Counted from the stretch's first letter, positions 1 to 9,237 are shown. The stretch is DNA of 64,000 bases from Nitrospirales bacterium (GCA_022825885.1 JAJDVY010000017.1:107459-171458), one strand, 5' to 3'. The notes: generated from the sequence alone by a model not told the origin. Program-made: numbers and translations.

Positions 1-1
1 G

Positions 2-934
2 GACGTGCAGGCGGCTATTTTGAAGACCATCCCCGGCCTTGAACAAGCCACCATGCTGAAGCCCGGGTATGCCATCGAATACGATTACTTTCCGCCGTAC
101 CAGCTCCACCAGACGCTCGAAACCAAAAATGTGAAGGGGTTGTACCATGCAGGCCAGATCAACGGGACCTCCGGCTATGAAGAAGCTGCGGCCCAAGGCC
201 TCATGGCCGGGATCAATGCAGCCCTGCAGGTCAAGGGGGACCCGCCGCTGATCCTGGATCGGTCTCAGGCCTATATCGGCGTGCTGATCGACGATCTGAT
301 CACGAAGGACACCCGCGAACCGTACAGGATGTTTACCTCGCGCGCGGAGTACCGTCTCCTGTTGCGCGAGGACAATGCGGATCAGCGGCTGATGGACACA
401 GGGTACCGGTTGGGTTTGGTGTGTGATGATATTCATGAAAAATTTCAAGAAAAACAACGTGTTGTGGATATAGAAACTCGTCGACTGTCCAAGACGAGGC
501 TCCCATGGACGTCTGAACAGGCAGACCGGTGGACCAGAATAGAGCCAAAATTACCAGATCCCGGTGCTACGCTGGCGCAATTGCTCAAACGCCCTGAACT
601 GACCTACGCCAGATTGATGGACATAGCAGGCGAAGCAGATACGGCAAGCGCGGAAATCGGCGAAGCCGTTGAAATTTCAATAAAATACGATGGTTACATC
701 AAACGGCAACTCGAACAGATTGAGAAATTTCACAAACTTGAAGGGAAAAGCATTCCCGAGAACTTCCGGTATGACCGGGTGACGGGGTTTTCAAACGAGG
801 TTGCCGAAAAGCTGTCAAAAGTCAGACCTGCCACCGTAGGGCAGGCTTCAAGAATTTCCGGTATTACCCCAGCAGCCATTTCGTTGTTACTTGTGGCCCT
901 GGAACGATTCCAGCGGTCGGCGAACGTCGCCTAG
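2..934 (+). CDS. mnmG: tRNA uridine-5-carboxymethylaminomethyl modification enzyme MnmG (GidA), 3' part
   Basis: C-terminal half of the FAD-dependent enzyme that, with MnmE, modifies the wobble uridine of several tRNAs. The gene enters from outside the window, and the reading frame is open from base 2. The family signature [16 protein letters not shown] is at about residues 52-67 of the visible part, followed by the helical C-terminal domain that contacts MnmE and tRNA. About 310 of the usual roughly 630 residues are present. It is followed by a parS site and rsmG, the common gidA-gidB-parA-parB order near bacterial replication origins. Identification is firm; only the 5' end is missing, because of the window edge. 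Confidence 0.96.
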   Translation, partial: DVQAAILKTIPGLEQATMLKPGYAIEYDYFPPYQLHQTLETKNVKGLYHAGQINGTSGYEEAAAQGLMAGINAALQVKGDPPLILDRSQAYIGVLIDDLITKDTREPYRMFTSRAEYRLLLREDNADQRLMDTGYRLGLVCDDIHEKFQEKQRVVDIETRRLSKTRLPWTSEQADRWTRIEPKLPDPGATLAQLLKRPELTYARLMDIAGEADTASAEIGEAVEISIKYDGYIKRQLEQIEKFHKLEGKSIPENFRYDRVTGFSNEVAEKLSKVRPATVGQASRISGITPAAISLLLVALERFQRSANVA

Positions 935-975
935 ATTAACCATTCGTCTCCGCTGTTTTCCATCTCCATCCTGAA

Positions 976-991
976 TGTTCCACGTGGAACA
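976..991. promoter_or_regulatory. parS centromere site 1
   Basis: TGTTCCACGTGGAACA is a perfect 16-bp palindrome identical to the bacterial chromosomal parS consensus. It lies between mnmG and rsmG, just upstream of the parAB genes whose ParB product should bind it. Confidence 0.95.
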
Positions 992-994
992 ATC

Positions 995-1672
995 ATGCAA
1001 AGGAAGAATGATGAAAACGGCATAGTAGAGAACAACGATCGTTGTTCTCTACTGTTTCGGAAGGGACTTGCGGCCATTAGGATGGCTTGTGACCAGGAGA
1101 CGATCAATAAATTTGTGTTTTATTTACAGGAAGTTATGAAGTGGAATGAGAAAACGAATCTCACCGGCCATAAGAAGGAAGAGGAGATGGTCGGGAACCT
1201 TTTTATCGATTCCCTGGCATGCACCAGGGTGTTATCGCCGGACACGGCCTTTTCGATTCTGGATATCGGAACCGGGGCCGGGTTTCCGGGGATTCCCATC
1301 GGCATCGTGTCTCCGCAACAGGAAGTCACCCTGCTCGAACCGAATTTGAAGAAAGTAGCGTTTCTTCATCATATGATCGGTTCACTCGGGTTGAAAAACA
1401 TTCGTGTGGAATCGTGCCGCATCGAACGGTTTTCAAAGAAACCGGAATATCATGGAAAATTTGATTGGGTGTTCATGAAGGCGTTGAGTTTCGACGTTGG
1501 TTTGGCCTATGTTACCCCTTTACTGTCCGAATTCGGGAAATGCGTGGTTTGCCGGGCCGAACCCTTGCCCCAGGACCGCCTGACGAAAGGGTTTTCCGTT
1601 GTTGAGGAAAGGCCTTACAACTTGCCGTTCGGGCTGGGAGGCAGGCTCCTCAGCATTGTAGGCCCTGCATAG
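995..1672 (+). CDS. rsmG: 16S rRNA (guanine-527-N7)-methyltransferase RsmG (GidB)
   Basis: SAM-dependent methyltransferase that makes m7G527 in 16S rRNA. Visible family features are WNEKTNLTG (about residues 50-58), the SAM-binding motif DIGTGAGFPGIPI (about 90-102) and the acidic strand VTLLEPN. From ATG 995 the product is 225 residues, with an N-terminal extension partly encoded by a 30-bp palindrome (1024-1053). A later in-frame ATG at 1082 would give a shorter N-terminus than usual for the family, so the start is uncertain. The ATG at 995 lies only 3 bp after parS site 1. The gene is flanked by both parS sites and sits in the conserved gidA-gidB-parAB order. The function call is firm. Confidence 0.94.
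   Translation: MQRKNDENGIVENNDRCSLLFRKGLAAIRMACDQETINKFVFYLQEVMKWNEKTNLTGHKKEEEMVGNLFIDSLACTRVLSPDTAFSILDIGTGAGFPGIPIGIVSPQQEVTLLEPNLKKVAFLHHMIGSLGLKNIRVESCRIERFSKKPEYHGKFDWVFMKALSFDVGLAYVTPLLSEFGKCVVCRAEPLPQDRLTKGFSVVEERPYNLPFGLGGRLLSIVGPA
1024..1053. repeat. 30-bp perfect palindrome, core AACGATCGTT (copy 1)
   Basis: Perfect self-complementary sequence running from AGTAGAGAACAACG to CGTTGTTCTCTACT across 1024-1053. Related palindromes with the same core occur at 52055-52072 and 60549-60574, so this is a dispersed repeat family. This copy lies inside the 5' coding region of rsmG. Confidence 0.85.
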
Positions 1673-1687
1673 GCTGTCTCCGGAAAA

Positions 1688-1703
1688 TGTTCCACGTGGA
1701 ACA
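1688..1703. promoter_or_regulatory. parS centromere site 2
   Basis: Second perfect copy of TGTTCCACGTGGAACA, between rsmG and parA. An ATG at 1687 overlaps this site and would extend ParA, but the conserved ParA start is at 1726, so the palindrome is taken as non-coding. Confidence 0.95.
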
Positions 1704-1725
1704 TCGTGACGGGAGAGCACCGCCA

Positions 1726-2496
1726 ATGGATAAAATTGTCGCCGTAGCAAATCAGAAAGGCGGGGTTGGAAAAACGACGACTTCCGTCAATTTGGCGGCC
1801 GCACTGGCACTCTGCGAACGGAGGGTCCTGCTGGTCGATATTGACCCACAGGCCAATGCCACAAGCGGGGTGGGCGTCGAACAGCCGGAACGCACATTGT
1901 ATGATTGTTTGTTCAAAGACGTTCCGGCCGCCGATTCGATTGTGCCCACGGCGGTTTCGCAATTGGACGCTTTGGCGTCAGGGCCTGATCTCGCCGGAGC
2001 GGAGGTTGAATTGGCCGGGGTCGCGCAGCGGGAGGAACGCTTGAAACGTATCTTCTCGACTATTCCCAATCAGTACGATTTCATCATCCTGGATTGTCCG
2101 CCAGCCCTGGGGCTCCTGACGGTAAATGCGCTGACCGTGGCAAACTCAGTCCTGATCCCGGTTCAATGTGAATATTATGCCATGGAAGGGTTGGGACGGC
2201 TGATGTCGACGATCGAACGGGTGCGTGGCAGCTTCAACCAAGCCTTGTCCATCGAAGGGATCCTCTTGACAATGTGTGACACCAGGCTCACCCTTTCCAG
2301 GCAAGTCTCCGAGGAGGTCAGAAAATTTTTCCCTGATAAAGTCTATCGATCGATTATCCCGAGAAACGTGGCCTTGGCCGAGGCCCCTAGTTATGGACGT
2401 CCAGGATTGCTCTACAATTCGGCGTCAATCGGCGCCAAGGCCTATATGGATTTTGCAAAGGAGTTTTTGGCGAATGGAAAAGAAAGCGCTGGGTAA
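1726..2496 (+). CDS. parA: Chromosome partitioning ATPase ParA (Soj)
   Basis: Deviant Walker-A ATPase that works with ParB and parS in chromosome segregation. The motif NQKGGVGKTTTSVNLA begins at residue 9, and the switch motifs DIDPQANAT and LDCPPALG are present. The start at ATG 1726 (MDKIVAVANQ) is preferred because it matches the family N-terminus and follows a GGGAG ribosome binding site, whereas the upstream ATG at 1687 runs through parS. The 256-residue length is typical. The 3' end overlaps parB by 23 bp, indicating translational coupling. Identification is firm. Confidence 0.96.
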   Translation: MDKIVAVANQKGGVGKTTTSVNLAAALALCERRVLLVDIDPQANATSGVGVEQPERTLYDCLFKDVPAADSIVPTAVSQLDALASGPDLAGAEVELAGVAQREERLKRIFSTIPNQYDFIILDCPPALGLLTVNALTVANSVLIPVQCEYYAMEGLGRLMSTIERVRGSFNQALSIEGILLTMCDTRLTLSRQVSEEVRKFFPDKVYRSIIPRNVALAEAPSYGRPGLLYNSASIGAKAYMDFAKEFLANGKESAG

Positions 2497-3313
2497 AGGC
2501 TTGGCGGCCCTTTTGCCGGAAAGCGAGGCAAAAGAGACCGGGCAGACGATTCACATGATTCCCGTGGCGCAAATCGTGCCGAACCGGTATCAGCCCAGAA
2601 AAACGTTTGTCGAAGAAGAGCTCCGGGAATTGGTGGAATCCGTCAGACAACACGGGATACTTCAACCTGTCCTTGTCCGGCGGAAAGGTGAGGACCTTTA
2701 TGAACTTATTGCGGGGGAAAGGCGGTTCCGCGCGGCCAAATCGGCGCAACTGCCAGCCGTGCCCGCGGTGATCCGAAAATCCGGCGACGATGAATCTACG
2801 ATATTATCACTAATTGAAAATATCCAAAGAAGTAATCTGAACCCTATGGAAGAAGCCAAGGCCTATCACCAACTGATCGATGAATTGGGGATGACCCAGG
2901 AGACAGTGGCCGAACGGGTGGGTCGTGACCGGGCGTCAGTTGCCAATATCTGCCGAATGCTCTCCTTACCCCATGAAGTGCAGGGCATGGTGGCATCCGG
3001 TCGATTGACAATGGGTCACGCAAAGGTCATTCTGGGGGTAAAAAAATCGGAAGACCAATTGACTCTGGCGAAGCGAATCCTTCGTGACCAGCTTTCCGTG
3101 AGACAGGTTGAGCAATTGGTTAAAAAAAGGTCAGGGCGGGCGAAGTCTCGCCCAACGGCCGGGAATCCCGTCCCTGCCGACGTGGAAGATCGTCTCCGTA
3201 AACATTTGGGGACAAAAGTGGTGATTCGCTCAAAACGGTCCGGAGGTGAATTGGTTCTCACCTATTATTCCCAGGAGGATTTGACGAGAATTGTGGACGT
3301 GATTTTATCATAA
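2474..3313 (+). CDS. parB: Chromosome partitioning protein ParB (Spo0J)
   Basis: CTPase and parS-binding clamp partner of ParA. ATG 2474 gives MEKKALGKGLAALLPE, the usual start of the family, including the LGKGL motif that stimulates ParA. The ParB/Srx CTP-binding signature GERRFRAAK is at about residues 81-89 and ENIQRSNLNPMEEA at about 115-128. A helix-turn-helix follows (TQETVAERVGRDRASVAN). Length is 279 residues, as expected. Two perfect parS sites lie within 1.5 kb upstream. An in-frame extension back into parA is possible but has no family support. Confidence 0.96.
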   Translation: MEKKALGKGLAALLPESEAKETGQTIHMIPVAQIVPNRYQPRKTFVEEELRELVESVRQHGILQPVLVRRKGEDLYELIAGERRFRAAKSAQLPAVPAVIRKSGDDESTILSLIENIQRSNLNPMEEAKAYHQLIDELGMTQETVAERVGRDRASVANICRMLSLPHEVQGMVASGRLTMGHAKVILGVKKSEDQLTLAKRILRDQLSVRQVEQLVKKRSGRAKSRPTAGNPVPADVEDRLRKHLGTKVVIRSKRSGGELVLTYYSQEDLTRIVDVILS

Positions 3314-3373
3314 CAATCCAACGGGGCCGCAGAGGTCATCGAACCGTGGCCTTGGTATAGAGAGGGTCGTCTC

Positions 3374-3838
3374 ATGTGGGGTACAGCAGCCGAAAAAAAA
3401 GAAAAAAATTGGGGACCGGTTCTTGAAGAAGGCGCCTACACGTTTCTCGGAAAAGGTGTGGATTTCAAAGGAAAAGCCAAATTCGACAGTAGCGTCCGAA
3501 TCGACGGACTTTATGACGGTCAAATTGTTTCCCAAGATACCCTCATTATCGGTGAAAGTGGGATAGTGAAGGGCGAAATCACCTGTGAAAACCTCATTTG
3601 CAGCGGCAAGATCGAGGGGAATATTGTTGCCTCCCATAAGGTCCAGTTGCTGAAACCAGCCGTGCTGATCGGCAGTGTGCGTGCCTCCTCTTTTTCCGTG
3701 GAAGAGGGAGTCGTGTTCCATGGCACGTGCGATATGGGTGTGAGCGGGCTGGATGACGTTTCCTCGCAAGCCGGGGAGCGGGCGGCCATGTCAAAAAGGT
3801 CAACGGTAAGCTCTCTGAATGCTGAGGCCGAGATTTAA
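3374..3838 (+). CDS. Bactofilin (polymer-forming cytoskeletal protein)
   Basis: 154-residue protein with the short right-handed beta-helix pattern of bactofilins (DUF583): repeating hydrophobic/Gly strands such as FDSSVRIDGLYDGQI, DTLIIGESGIVKGEI and CENLICSGKIEGNI over about residues 20-125, with short polar termini. Bactofilins self-assemble into membrane-associated filaments involved in cell shape or ParABS positioning. In Myxococcus a bactofilin scaffolds the ParABS machinery, so a position directly behind parAB is meaningful, although a functional link here is inference. A 60-bp gap separates it from parB. Confidence 0.9.
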   Translation: MWGTAAEKKEKNWGPVLEEGAYTFLGKGVDFKGKAKFDSSVRIDGLYDGQIVSQDTLIIGESGIVKGEITCENLICSGKIEGNIVASHKVQLLKPAVLIGSVRASSFSVEEGVVFHGTCDMGVSGLDDVSSQAGERAAMSKRSTVSSLNAEAEI

Positions 3839-3853
3839 GAAACTGAGCACCGT

Positions 3854-4981
3854 ATGTCCAAACCAACGGTCCTTCTCGGAATGAGCGGCGGCGTCGATAG
3901 CTCGGTCGCAGCATTACTGCTGACGGAACAGGGCTATGACGTGAAAGGGGTGACGCTACAAGTCTGGGAGCCTGAAGATGAACAGGCGGCGGTGTCGAAA
4001 AAGTGGGAAGAACGCGGTTGTTGCAAGGTCGGCCTGGCCAGGCACGTCGCCCGGCGGTTAGGCCTTTCCCATGAAGTGGTCGATACCCGGGAGATCTTTC
4101 GCACAAATGTCATGGATGATTTTATCGCAGGGTATTTGAATGGGACCACCCCCAATCCGTGCGTGCGATGCAACGAACGGGTGAAGTTCGGGCAATTATA
4201 TCAACTGGCACAAGACCGGGGGGTCGACTTCGTGGCCACCGGGCACTATGCCCGAGTCTTACCTGTCGATCAGGGAGTCGGCCTGTTTCGAGGGACTGAT
4301 GCCAGGAAAGAGCAGTCCTATTTTTTGTACAGACTTCCGGCCGCCTGGCTTCCCCATATCCTGTTTCCGGTGGGGCATCTGCAAAAAGCGGAAGTGTGGG
4401 AACGTGCGGAAGAGTTGGACCTGCCGGCCGATGAAATGAAGGAAAGCCAGGAAATTTGTTTTGTCACCCAAGGTGACTATCGCACGTTCTTGATCGAGGA
4501 AGCACCACAGGCTCTCCGTCCGGGCCCGTTTCTCGACCCGGAAGGCCGCAAAATCGGAGAGCATCGCGGCATTGCCTTTTATACGCCAGGCCAACGAAAA
4601 GGGTTGGGCATTGCACTTGGCGAACGCCTCTACGTCAAGGAAGTGAACCCCGAAACCAACGCGGTCGTCTTGGGACGCGCGGAAGATCTGTCCAGACGAA
4701 CGTGCATGGTACATGATCTGAATTGGTTGACCGACACCGTGCCCGCCATGGAGCAAGTAGACATCAAATACCGATATGCCTCGCCGGCCGTTTCCGGCCG
4801 CGTTCGGCAGCAGACCGCGGGGACCCTCTCCGTTGAATTCCAGGAACCGCAACAAGCCCTGAGTCCCGGCCAGTCGCTGGTCCTCTATCAAGCCGACCGC
4901 GTGCTCGGCGGCGGAATCATCCAGCCATTCGAGCGTCAGCAAAGTTCGACGGTATTTAGCGAAACGACAAGCCATCGCTAA
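3854..4981 (+). CDS. mnmA: tRNA-specific 2-thiouridylase MnmA
   Basis: Makes s2U34 in Lys, Glu and Gln tRNAs. The PP-loop SGGVDSSV is at residues 11-18. The catalytic cysteine C106 lies in NPCVRCNERVKFG, and the second cysteine C202 in SQEICFV; together they form the family's active pair. Length 375 is normal. It lies 15 bp after the bactofilin gene. MnmA and MnmG modify the same wobble uridine, so this end of the window carries two enzymes of one tRNA modification. Firm. Confidence 0.96.
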   Translation: MSKPTVLLGMSGGVDSSVAALLLTEQGYDVKGVTLQVWEPEDEQAAVSKKWEERGCCKVGLARHVARRLGLSHEVVDTREIFRTNVMDDFIAGYLNGTTPNPCVRCNERVKFGQLYQLAQDRGVDFVATGHYARVLPVDQGVGLFRGTDARKEQSYFLYRLPAAWLPHILFPVGHLQKAEVWERAEELDLPADEMKESQEICFVTQGDYRTFLIEEAPQALRPGPFLDPEGRKIGEHRGIAFYTPGQRKGLGIALGERLYVKEVNPETNAVVLGRAEDLSRRTCMVHDLNWLTDTVPAMEQVDIKYRYASPAVSGRVRQQTAGTLSVEFQEPQQALSPGQSLVLYQADRVLGGGIIQPFERQQSSTVFSETTSHR

Positions 4982-5184
4982 TGTAGGATGTCCCCGAGCC
5001 AAGGCGTGCGAATGTCGGCGCTGGTTCACGGCGACTACTTATACAAAATGCTAAGCAAACAAAGAGCGGAGAAGCTACTTGCTGAGACTAACCTGTTCGT
5101 GAAGTAGAAGAGGATGTAATGGAGGGATGAATCCACGAATCAAACCACTTGGAGTGGTGCTTTGTGCGTATGCGGGAGTAAAAA

Positions 5185-8100
5185 ATGATTGACATTCCTC
5201 CAACTCTGAAAGATGCAGTCAAAGAACAACGTGCAGTACTCTTTCTAGGCGCGGGCGCAAGCTACAACGCTAAACATCCCAAGGGAGATGAGATTCCACA
5301 GGGTGATAACCTTCGCAAGCTAATCTGCCAGAAATTTTTGGGCGGTAAGCTGATGCAGAAGCCCCTCAACGCCATAGCGGCTATGGCAGCCAACGAAGCG
5401 GGCCGCACCGAATTTCAAAGCTATATCTCTGAACTGTTCAAACCGTTTGAGCCAGCAGACTTCCATTTTTTGATCCCTACATTCCGGTGGCGCGCCATTG
5501 TCACCACAAATTTCGACCTAATTGTCGAAAGGGCCTACGCGAACACCCCAAATAGGCGGCAAAACCTAATCAAGATAGTGAAGGATGGTGACAGAATTGA
5601 TGCAAGATTAAATCAAGAATCCAATCCCGTCGGATTCTACAAGTTGCACGGATGTATCGAATCGTATTCTGATTTGGAAATTCCACTTATCCTCAGCAAT
5701 GAGCAATACGCAAGTTATAGGAAGAATAGAACTCGTCTTTACGATCGGGTTCGCGATCTGGGATACGAATATCCGATCATTTTTTCAGGTTATTCGATTT
5801 CCGACCCACATATTCAAGAGCTGTTGTTCGACCTGACTGACGACAGCATCGATCGACCGCCTTTCTACTATTTATCTCCAGAGATTCCCCACCCTGAGAA
5901 ACGATATTGGGAAAAATTTCGTGTCTTCACTGTCGAAACTACATTCGAAAATTTCCTCAAAACAATTGACCAAGCGATACCAAATATGGTGAGGGTGCTG
6001 CCTACCGACATCGGTGGTGGCGAACTATCTATCCGTAAACACTACCGAATTGCACAACCAACAGAGTCGCAGTCTCTAAAAAGTTATATCGCCACTGATA
6101 CCACGCACATTCACTCTGCGCTCACTGCCCCGCGGCAAGATCCTAGACAGTTCTATCGCGGATATGACGATGGGTGGGGTTGCATACTTCAAAATCTAGA
6201 TGTCGACCGGTCATTTTCTGACTCAGTCCTTGTTGACACCATTCTTCTTGCTGAAGAAAACCGCAGCACGACAGAACTTTTTATGCTTAAAGGGCCAGGA
6301 GGTAACGGCAAAAGTGTCTCCCTAAAGCGCATCGCTTGGGAAGCGGGCGTTACTTACGACAACCTTGTCCTATACAATGAAATTCCGGCTGGTCTTCGCA
6401 TAGAGCCACTTACCGAAATTCACCGCTTAACTGGCAAGCGCATCTTCCTATTTGTCGACCGAGTGGCACTCGTCCGTGATGAGTTAAGAAAACTGCTAGA
6501 AAACTCAAGATCTCAATCGATCCCACTTAGCGTAGTCGGTGCCGAGAGAGACAATGAATGGAACATTTATTGCGAACAACTCGAGCCATTTTTGCGTCAG
6601 GAATTTCCCGTTCGTTATCTGAACGAGAGGGAGATAAGAAAACTTCTTAATCTATTGGAACAACACAATGCTCTCGGGCTGCTTCAGAACCTTGCTCCAG
6701 AAGATCGGGTGAGAAAATTCGTCGAAGGAGCCGAACGTCAGTTATTAGTCGCTCTCCATGAAGCGACGCTAGGAATTCCTTTCGAGGAAATTGTCGTTGA
6801 TGAATTCCGACGCATCGAACCAGCGGTTGCCCGCAACCTATATCTCGACATCTGCGCCCTCCACCAATTTGACGCACGAGTGCGCGTCGGTCTCATTTCA
6901 CGCGCCTCCGGGATCCGGTTTGAGAAATTTCAAGCTGAATTCGTCCAACCTCTTGAAAATGTCGTCCGCGTCGTCCGGGATGGACACAACCGTGATGTCT
7001 ATTACCGCAGTCGTCACCAGCATATCGCCGAGATCGTCTTCAACAAAATGTTGCCCAGTCCAGAAGACAAGTTTGATCTTCTTGTGAGGCTGATCACAGC
7101 CATGAACATCGATTACTCGTCGGACTTTGATACTTTCTCTCGTTTGATTAAGGGAAGGCGCATTGCCGACATATTTCCGAGCGTCGAACTCGGGCGACTG
7201 TTCTATGAACGTGTTCAAGAGACGCTTCCCAAAGACTCATTCAGTTGGCATCAAAGAGCAGTTTTCGAGATGAAGCATACCGGAGGGGCACTTGCCCGAG
7301 CCGAAGAGGCGGCTGCACAAGCATTCAAATTGAATCCAAACAACCATAGTATCCAACATACCCAAGCAGAGATTGCCCGCCAAATGGCCAATAATACGGA
7401 CGACCCACTACGCAAGCAAAGCCTGAGGCGGACCACTCGAGAAAAACTCAGTGGCAACAACCAGCGGTCTAGCGAATATGACCTATACACACACGCGCAA
7501 CTCGCTATCGACGAGTTCAAAGAGTTTGCAGCTTCGCTTAATATATCCGACGATAAAAAGCCTCCCACCACTTTCCTAGAGGCTGCGAAGGAAACCGAAA
7601 CTGTGATCCAACGTGGCCTTCAAACCTTCCCAGAAAACACTGAATTGCTCGCTACCGAGGCAACTTTCAGAGAATTTCTCGCTCAAACCGCCCGGGCACG
7701 ACAAGCCCTTGAGCGTGCCTTTAACTTGAATCCCCGGCAAGACTGGCTCGCTGTTCGGTTGGCTCGCATGTATCAAGCATCAAATGAGACGATGAAAAGC
7801 ATACGAGTATTGAAAGATTGCCTTCAGGATAATCCTTCCAGCAAGTTGGCACATCTCGAAATGGGCCGTATGCTCATCGAGTCTGGCGAAAACGAAGCAG
7901 CAATTGATCATCTAAGGCGAAGTTTCACGACAGGCGACAACAATTTCGAAGGACAATTCTGGTATGCTCGCGAGTTGTTTCTTCTATCTCAGTGCGACAA
8001 AGCAGTCGAATTATTCGCTGCCCTTAACAACAAAGCACCTGGCCGATTCAGAACACGAGCGGCTGCCGTTGCTGAACGAGATGGTATCACAATCATGTAT

Positions 8101-8295
8101 GATTGCCGCGTTGAACGCAAAGAAGAGGGCTATGCGTTTCTGAAGTTGTACGAATTTCCGAAAGATATCTTTGCATCCCGTGCCGACAGTGACCCCAGAG
8201 AGTGGGACAAATTGTATGCCAGAGCAGAAGCAAAATGCTCGCTTGCTTTCAATCGCCGAGGTGCCCGCGCAGTTTCCATTACCTTAGTTTCCTAA
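5185..8295 (+). CDS. SIR2-like / P-loop NTPase / TPR protein, probable STAND-type antiphage effector
   Basis: 1036-residue three-part protein. The N-terminal SIR2-like domain (about 1-270) has FLGAGAS (20-26), TTNFDLIVERAY, a KLHGCIE segment and FSGYSISDPHIQEL, the pattern of NAD-consuming SIR2 effectors. A P-loop NTPase module follows, with GPGGNGKS at about 370-377. The C-terminal third is rich in TPR-like helical pairs, for example the A-x-L-x-x-A-F-x-L-N-P repeats near residues 700 and 850. SIR2-NTPase-repeat proteins are known in antiphage defence (Avs5-like and related STAND proteins), so recognition of a phage product followed by NAD depletion is a reasonable inference. Base use is visibly more AT-rich than the flanking mnmA and atp genes. 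No partner gene is adjacent. The exact family assignment needs a search. Confidence 0.8.
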   Translation: MIDIPPTLKDAVKEQRAVLFLGAGASYNAKHPKGDEIPQGDNLRKLICQKFLGGKLMQKPLNAIAAMAANEAGRTEFQSYISELFKPFEPADFHFLIPTFRWRAIVTTNFDLIVERAYANTPNRRQNLIKIVKDGDRIDARLNQESNPVGFYKLHGCIESYSDLEIPLILSNEQYASYRKNRTRLYDRVRDLGYEYPIIFSGYSISDPHIQELLFDLTDDSIDRPPFYYLSPEIPHPEKRYWEKFRVFTVETTFENFLKTIDQAIPNMVRVLPTDIGGGELSIRKHYRIAQPTESQSLKSYIATDTTHIHSALTAPRQDPRQFYRGYDDGWGCILQNLDVDRSFSDSVLVDTILLAEENRSTTELFMLKGPGGNGKSVSLKRIAWEAGVTYDNLVLYNEIPAGLRIEPLTEIHRLTGKRIFLFVDRVALVRDELRKLLENSRSQSIPLSVVGAERDNEWNIYCEQLEPFLRQEFPVRYLNEREIRKLLNLLEQHNALGLLQNLAPEDRVRKFVEGAERQLLVALHEATLGIPFEEIVVDEFRRIEPAVARNLYLDICALHQFDARVRVGLISRASGIRFEKFQAEFVQPLENVVRVVRDGHNRDVYYRSRHQHIAEIVFNKMLPSPEDKFDLLVRLITAMNIDYSSDFDTFSRLIKGRRIADIFPSVELGRLFYERVQETLPKDSFSWHQRAVFEMKHTGGALARAEEAAAQAFKLNPNNHSIQHTQAEIARQMANNTDDPLRKQSLRRTTREKLSGNNQRSSEYDLYTHAQLAIDEFKEFAASLNISDDKKPPTTFLEAAKETETVIQRGLQTFPENTELLATEATFREFLAQTARARQALERAFNLNPRQDWLAVRLARMYQASNETMKSIRVLKDCLQDNPSSKLAHLEMGRMLIESGENEAAIDHLRRSFTTGDNNFEGQFWYARELFLLSQCDKAVELFAALNNKAPGRFRTRAAAVAERDGITIMYDCRVERKEEGYAFLKLYEFPKDIFASRADSDPREWDKLYARAEAKCSLAFNRRGARAVSITLVS

Positions 8296-8616
8296 TATGA
8301 GCACATTTCCCAACTCAGGGCTGAAAAGAGTTTCTGTGGAACTTAAATGCAAGCCAGTGAAGTAAAGCCGTATCCGGGCGACTTATATCGAATAGTCACA
8401 TTACGAATTAGCATCGTTTCTTTGCCATCTTCTTCACCGGCCGAGGAAACACCTCTCGCAACGTTTTCAGACTCACTCCGGACGTCTCGACCTCTGCCTC
8501 GTGTAGCTTTAGACGGCTGGCTAATCCCGTGGCGGTATGGTGATCGCAATAGGAATGATCTGAGATTTGGGAATTTTGGATTTGGAGGATTTAGAGGGCT
8601 TCATGTCTTCGTTGTC
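8296..8616. other. Gene-poor interval with possible small-ORF debris
   Basis: No convincing gene. On the minus strand an unstarted frame of about 35 codons ending near 8418 looks protein-like (a basic segment ending in KKMAKKRC), but it has no recognisable family and is probably debris of an accessory gene. Confidence 0.3.
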
Positions 8617-9138
8617 TTACGATGGGCACACGGCCTCGTTCACACGCAAATACTCTAGGATGAATCCGTCGAGAAGCTCTGACACGCCTTGCAGGATAAA
8701 GGACGCCGCACCTCTGCCATAGGTTCCAGTGGCACGCTGACTCCAAGTGATGGCAGGAGCTGACCGCCCGGACAGGGAATCGAACAAAATCTTACTGTAT
8801 AACACCCTGATATGGAATGCATGTTTGATCACATGAACAGAGACGATGAGCCCGCCACTGGTAAGATTCAACGTCGTAGTGTATAACCGCGCACTTCGCA
8901 GTCGGCTTTCGGCCGCTATCTGGATACGCTCCTTAGTCAGACCGGTGTCTTCCGAATCATCTAGAGTAATAAACAGGTTCGTTGGCCGACACTCGTTGAA
9001 GAGCTGAAATCGCTCCAAGGAAGAATCGCTGTCTGAGGCGACACCCGAAGCAGGAAACATCGTCGTCAATACCGCTACCAATAGTGCAATCTGTGATAGG
9101 CGTAGACAATCCTTGGCAAAGAGGGTCGAAACAGTCAT
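8617..9138 (-). CDS. Hypothetical exported protein
   Basis: 173-residue protein if started at the methionine at 9138. That start gives an N-terminal signal-like stretch (basic residues, then QIALLVAVLTTMFPASGVASD, with a likely cleavage after GVAS). The mature part has two cysteines and alternating beta-like segments. I do not recognise the family. An upstream methionine at 9219 would place 27 residues before the signal segment, so the shorter start is preferred. Neighbours are the SIR2 gene and a toxin-antitoxin pair, with no obvious operon. Confidence 0.5.
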   Translation of the reverse strand: MTVSTLFAKDCLRLSQIALLVAVLTTMFPASGVASDSDSSLERFQLFNECRPTNLFITLDDSEDTGLTKERIQIAAESRLRSARLYTTTLNLTSGGLIVSVHVIKHAFHIRVLYSKILFDSLSGRSAPAITWSQRATGTYGRGAASFILQGVSELLDGFILEYLRVNEAVCPS

Positions 9139-9237
9139 TCCACTAACTCTTTGCGAAAGACGAGAAAGCTGCTTAAGGGATGATAGTGGGTGGGCCTTCG
9201 GGGTAAGCGCTATAGGCACCGGCCGTCCACCAAATTG

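Noticed and set aside
3594..4106. Minus-strand frame of 170 codons
   Set aside because: It overlaps bactofilin and mnmA, both firmly identified; shadow of GC-rich coding DNA.
8347..8658. Plus-strand frame of 103 codons after the SIR2 gene
   Set aside because: No ribosome binding site, no domain, and a repetitive GFGNFGFGG-like stretch from simple sequence; judged non-coding.
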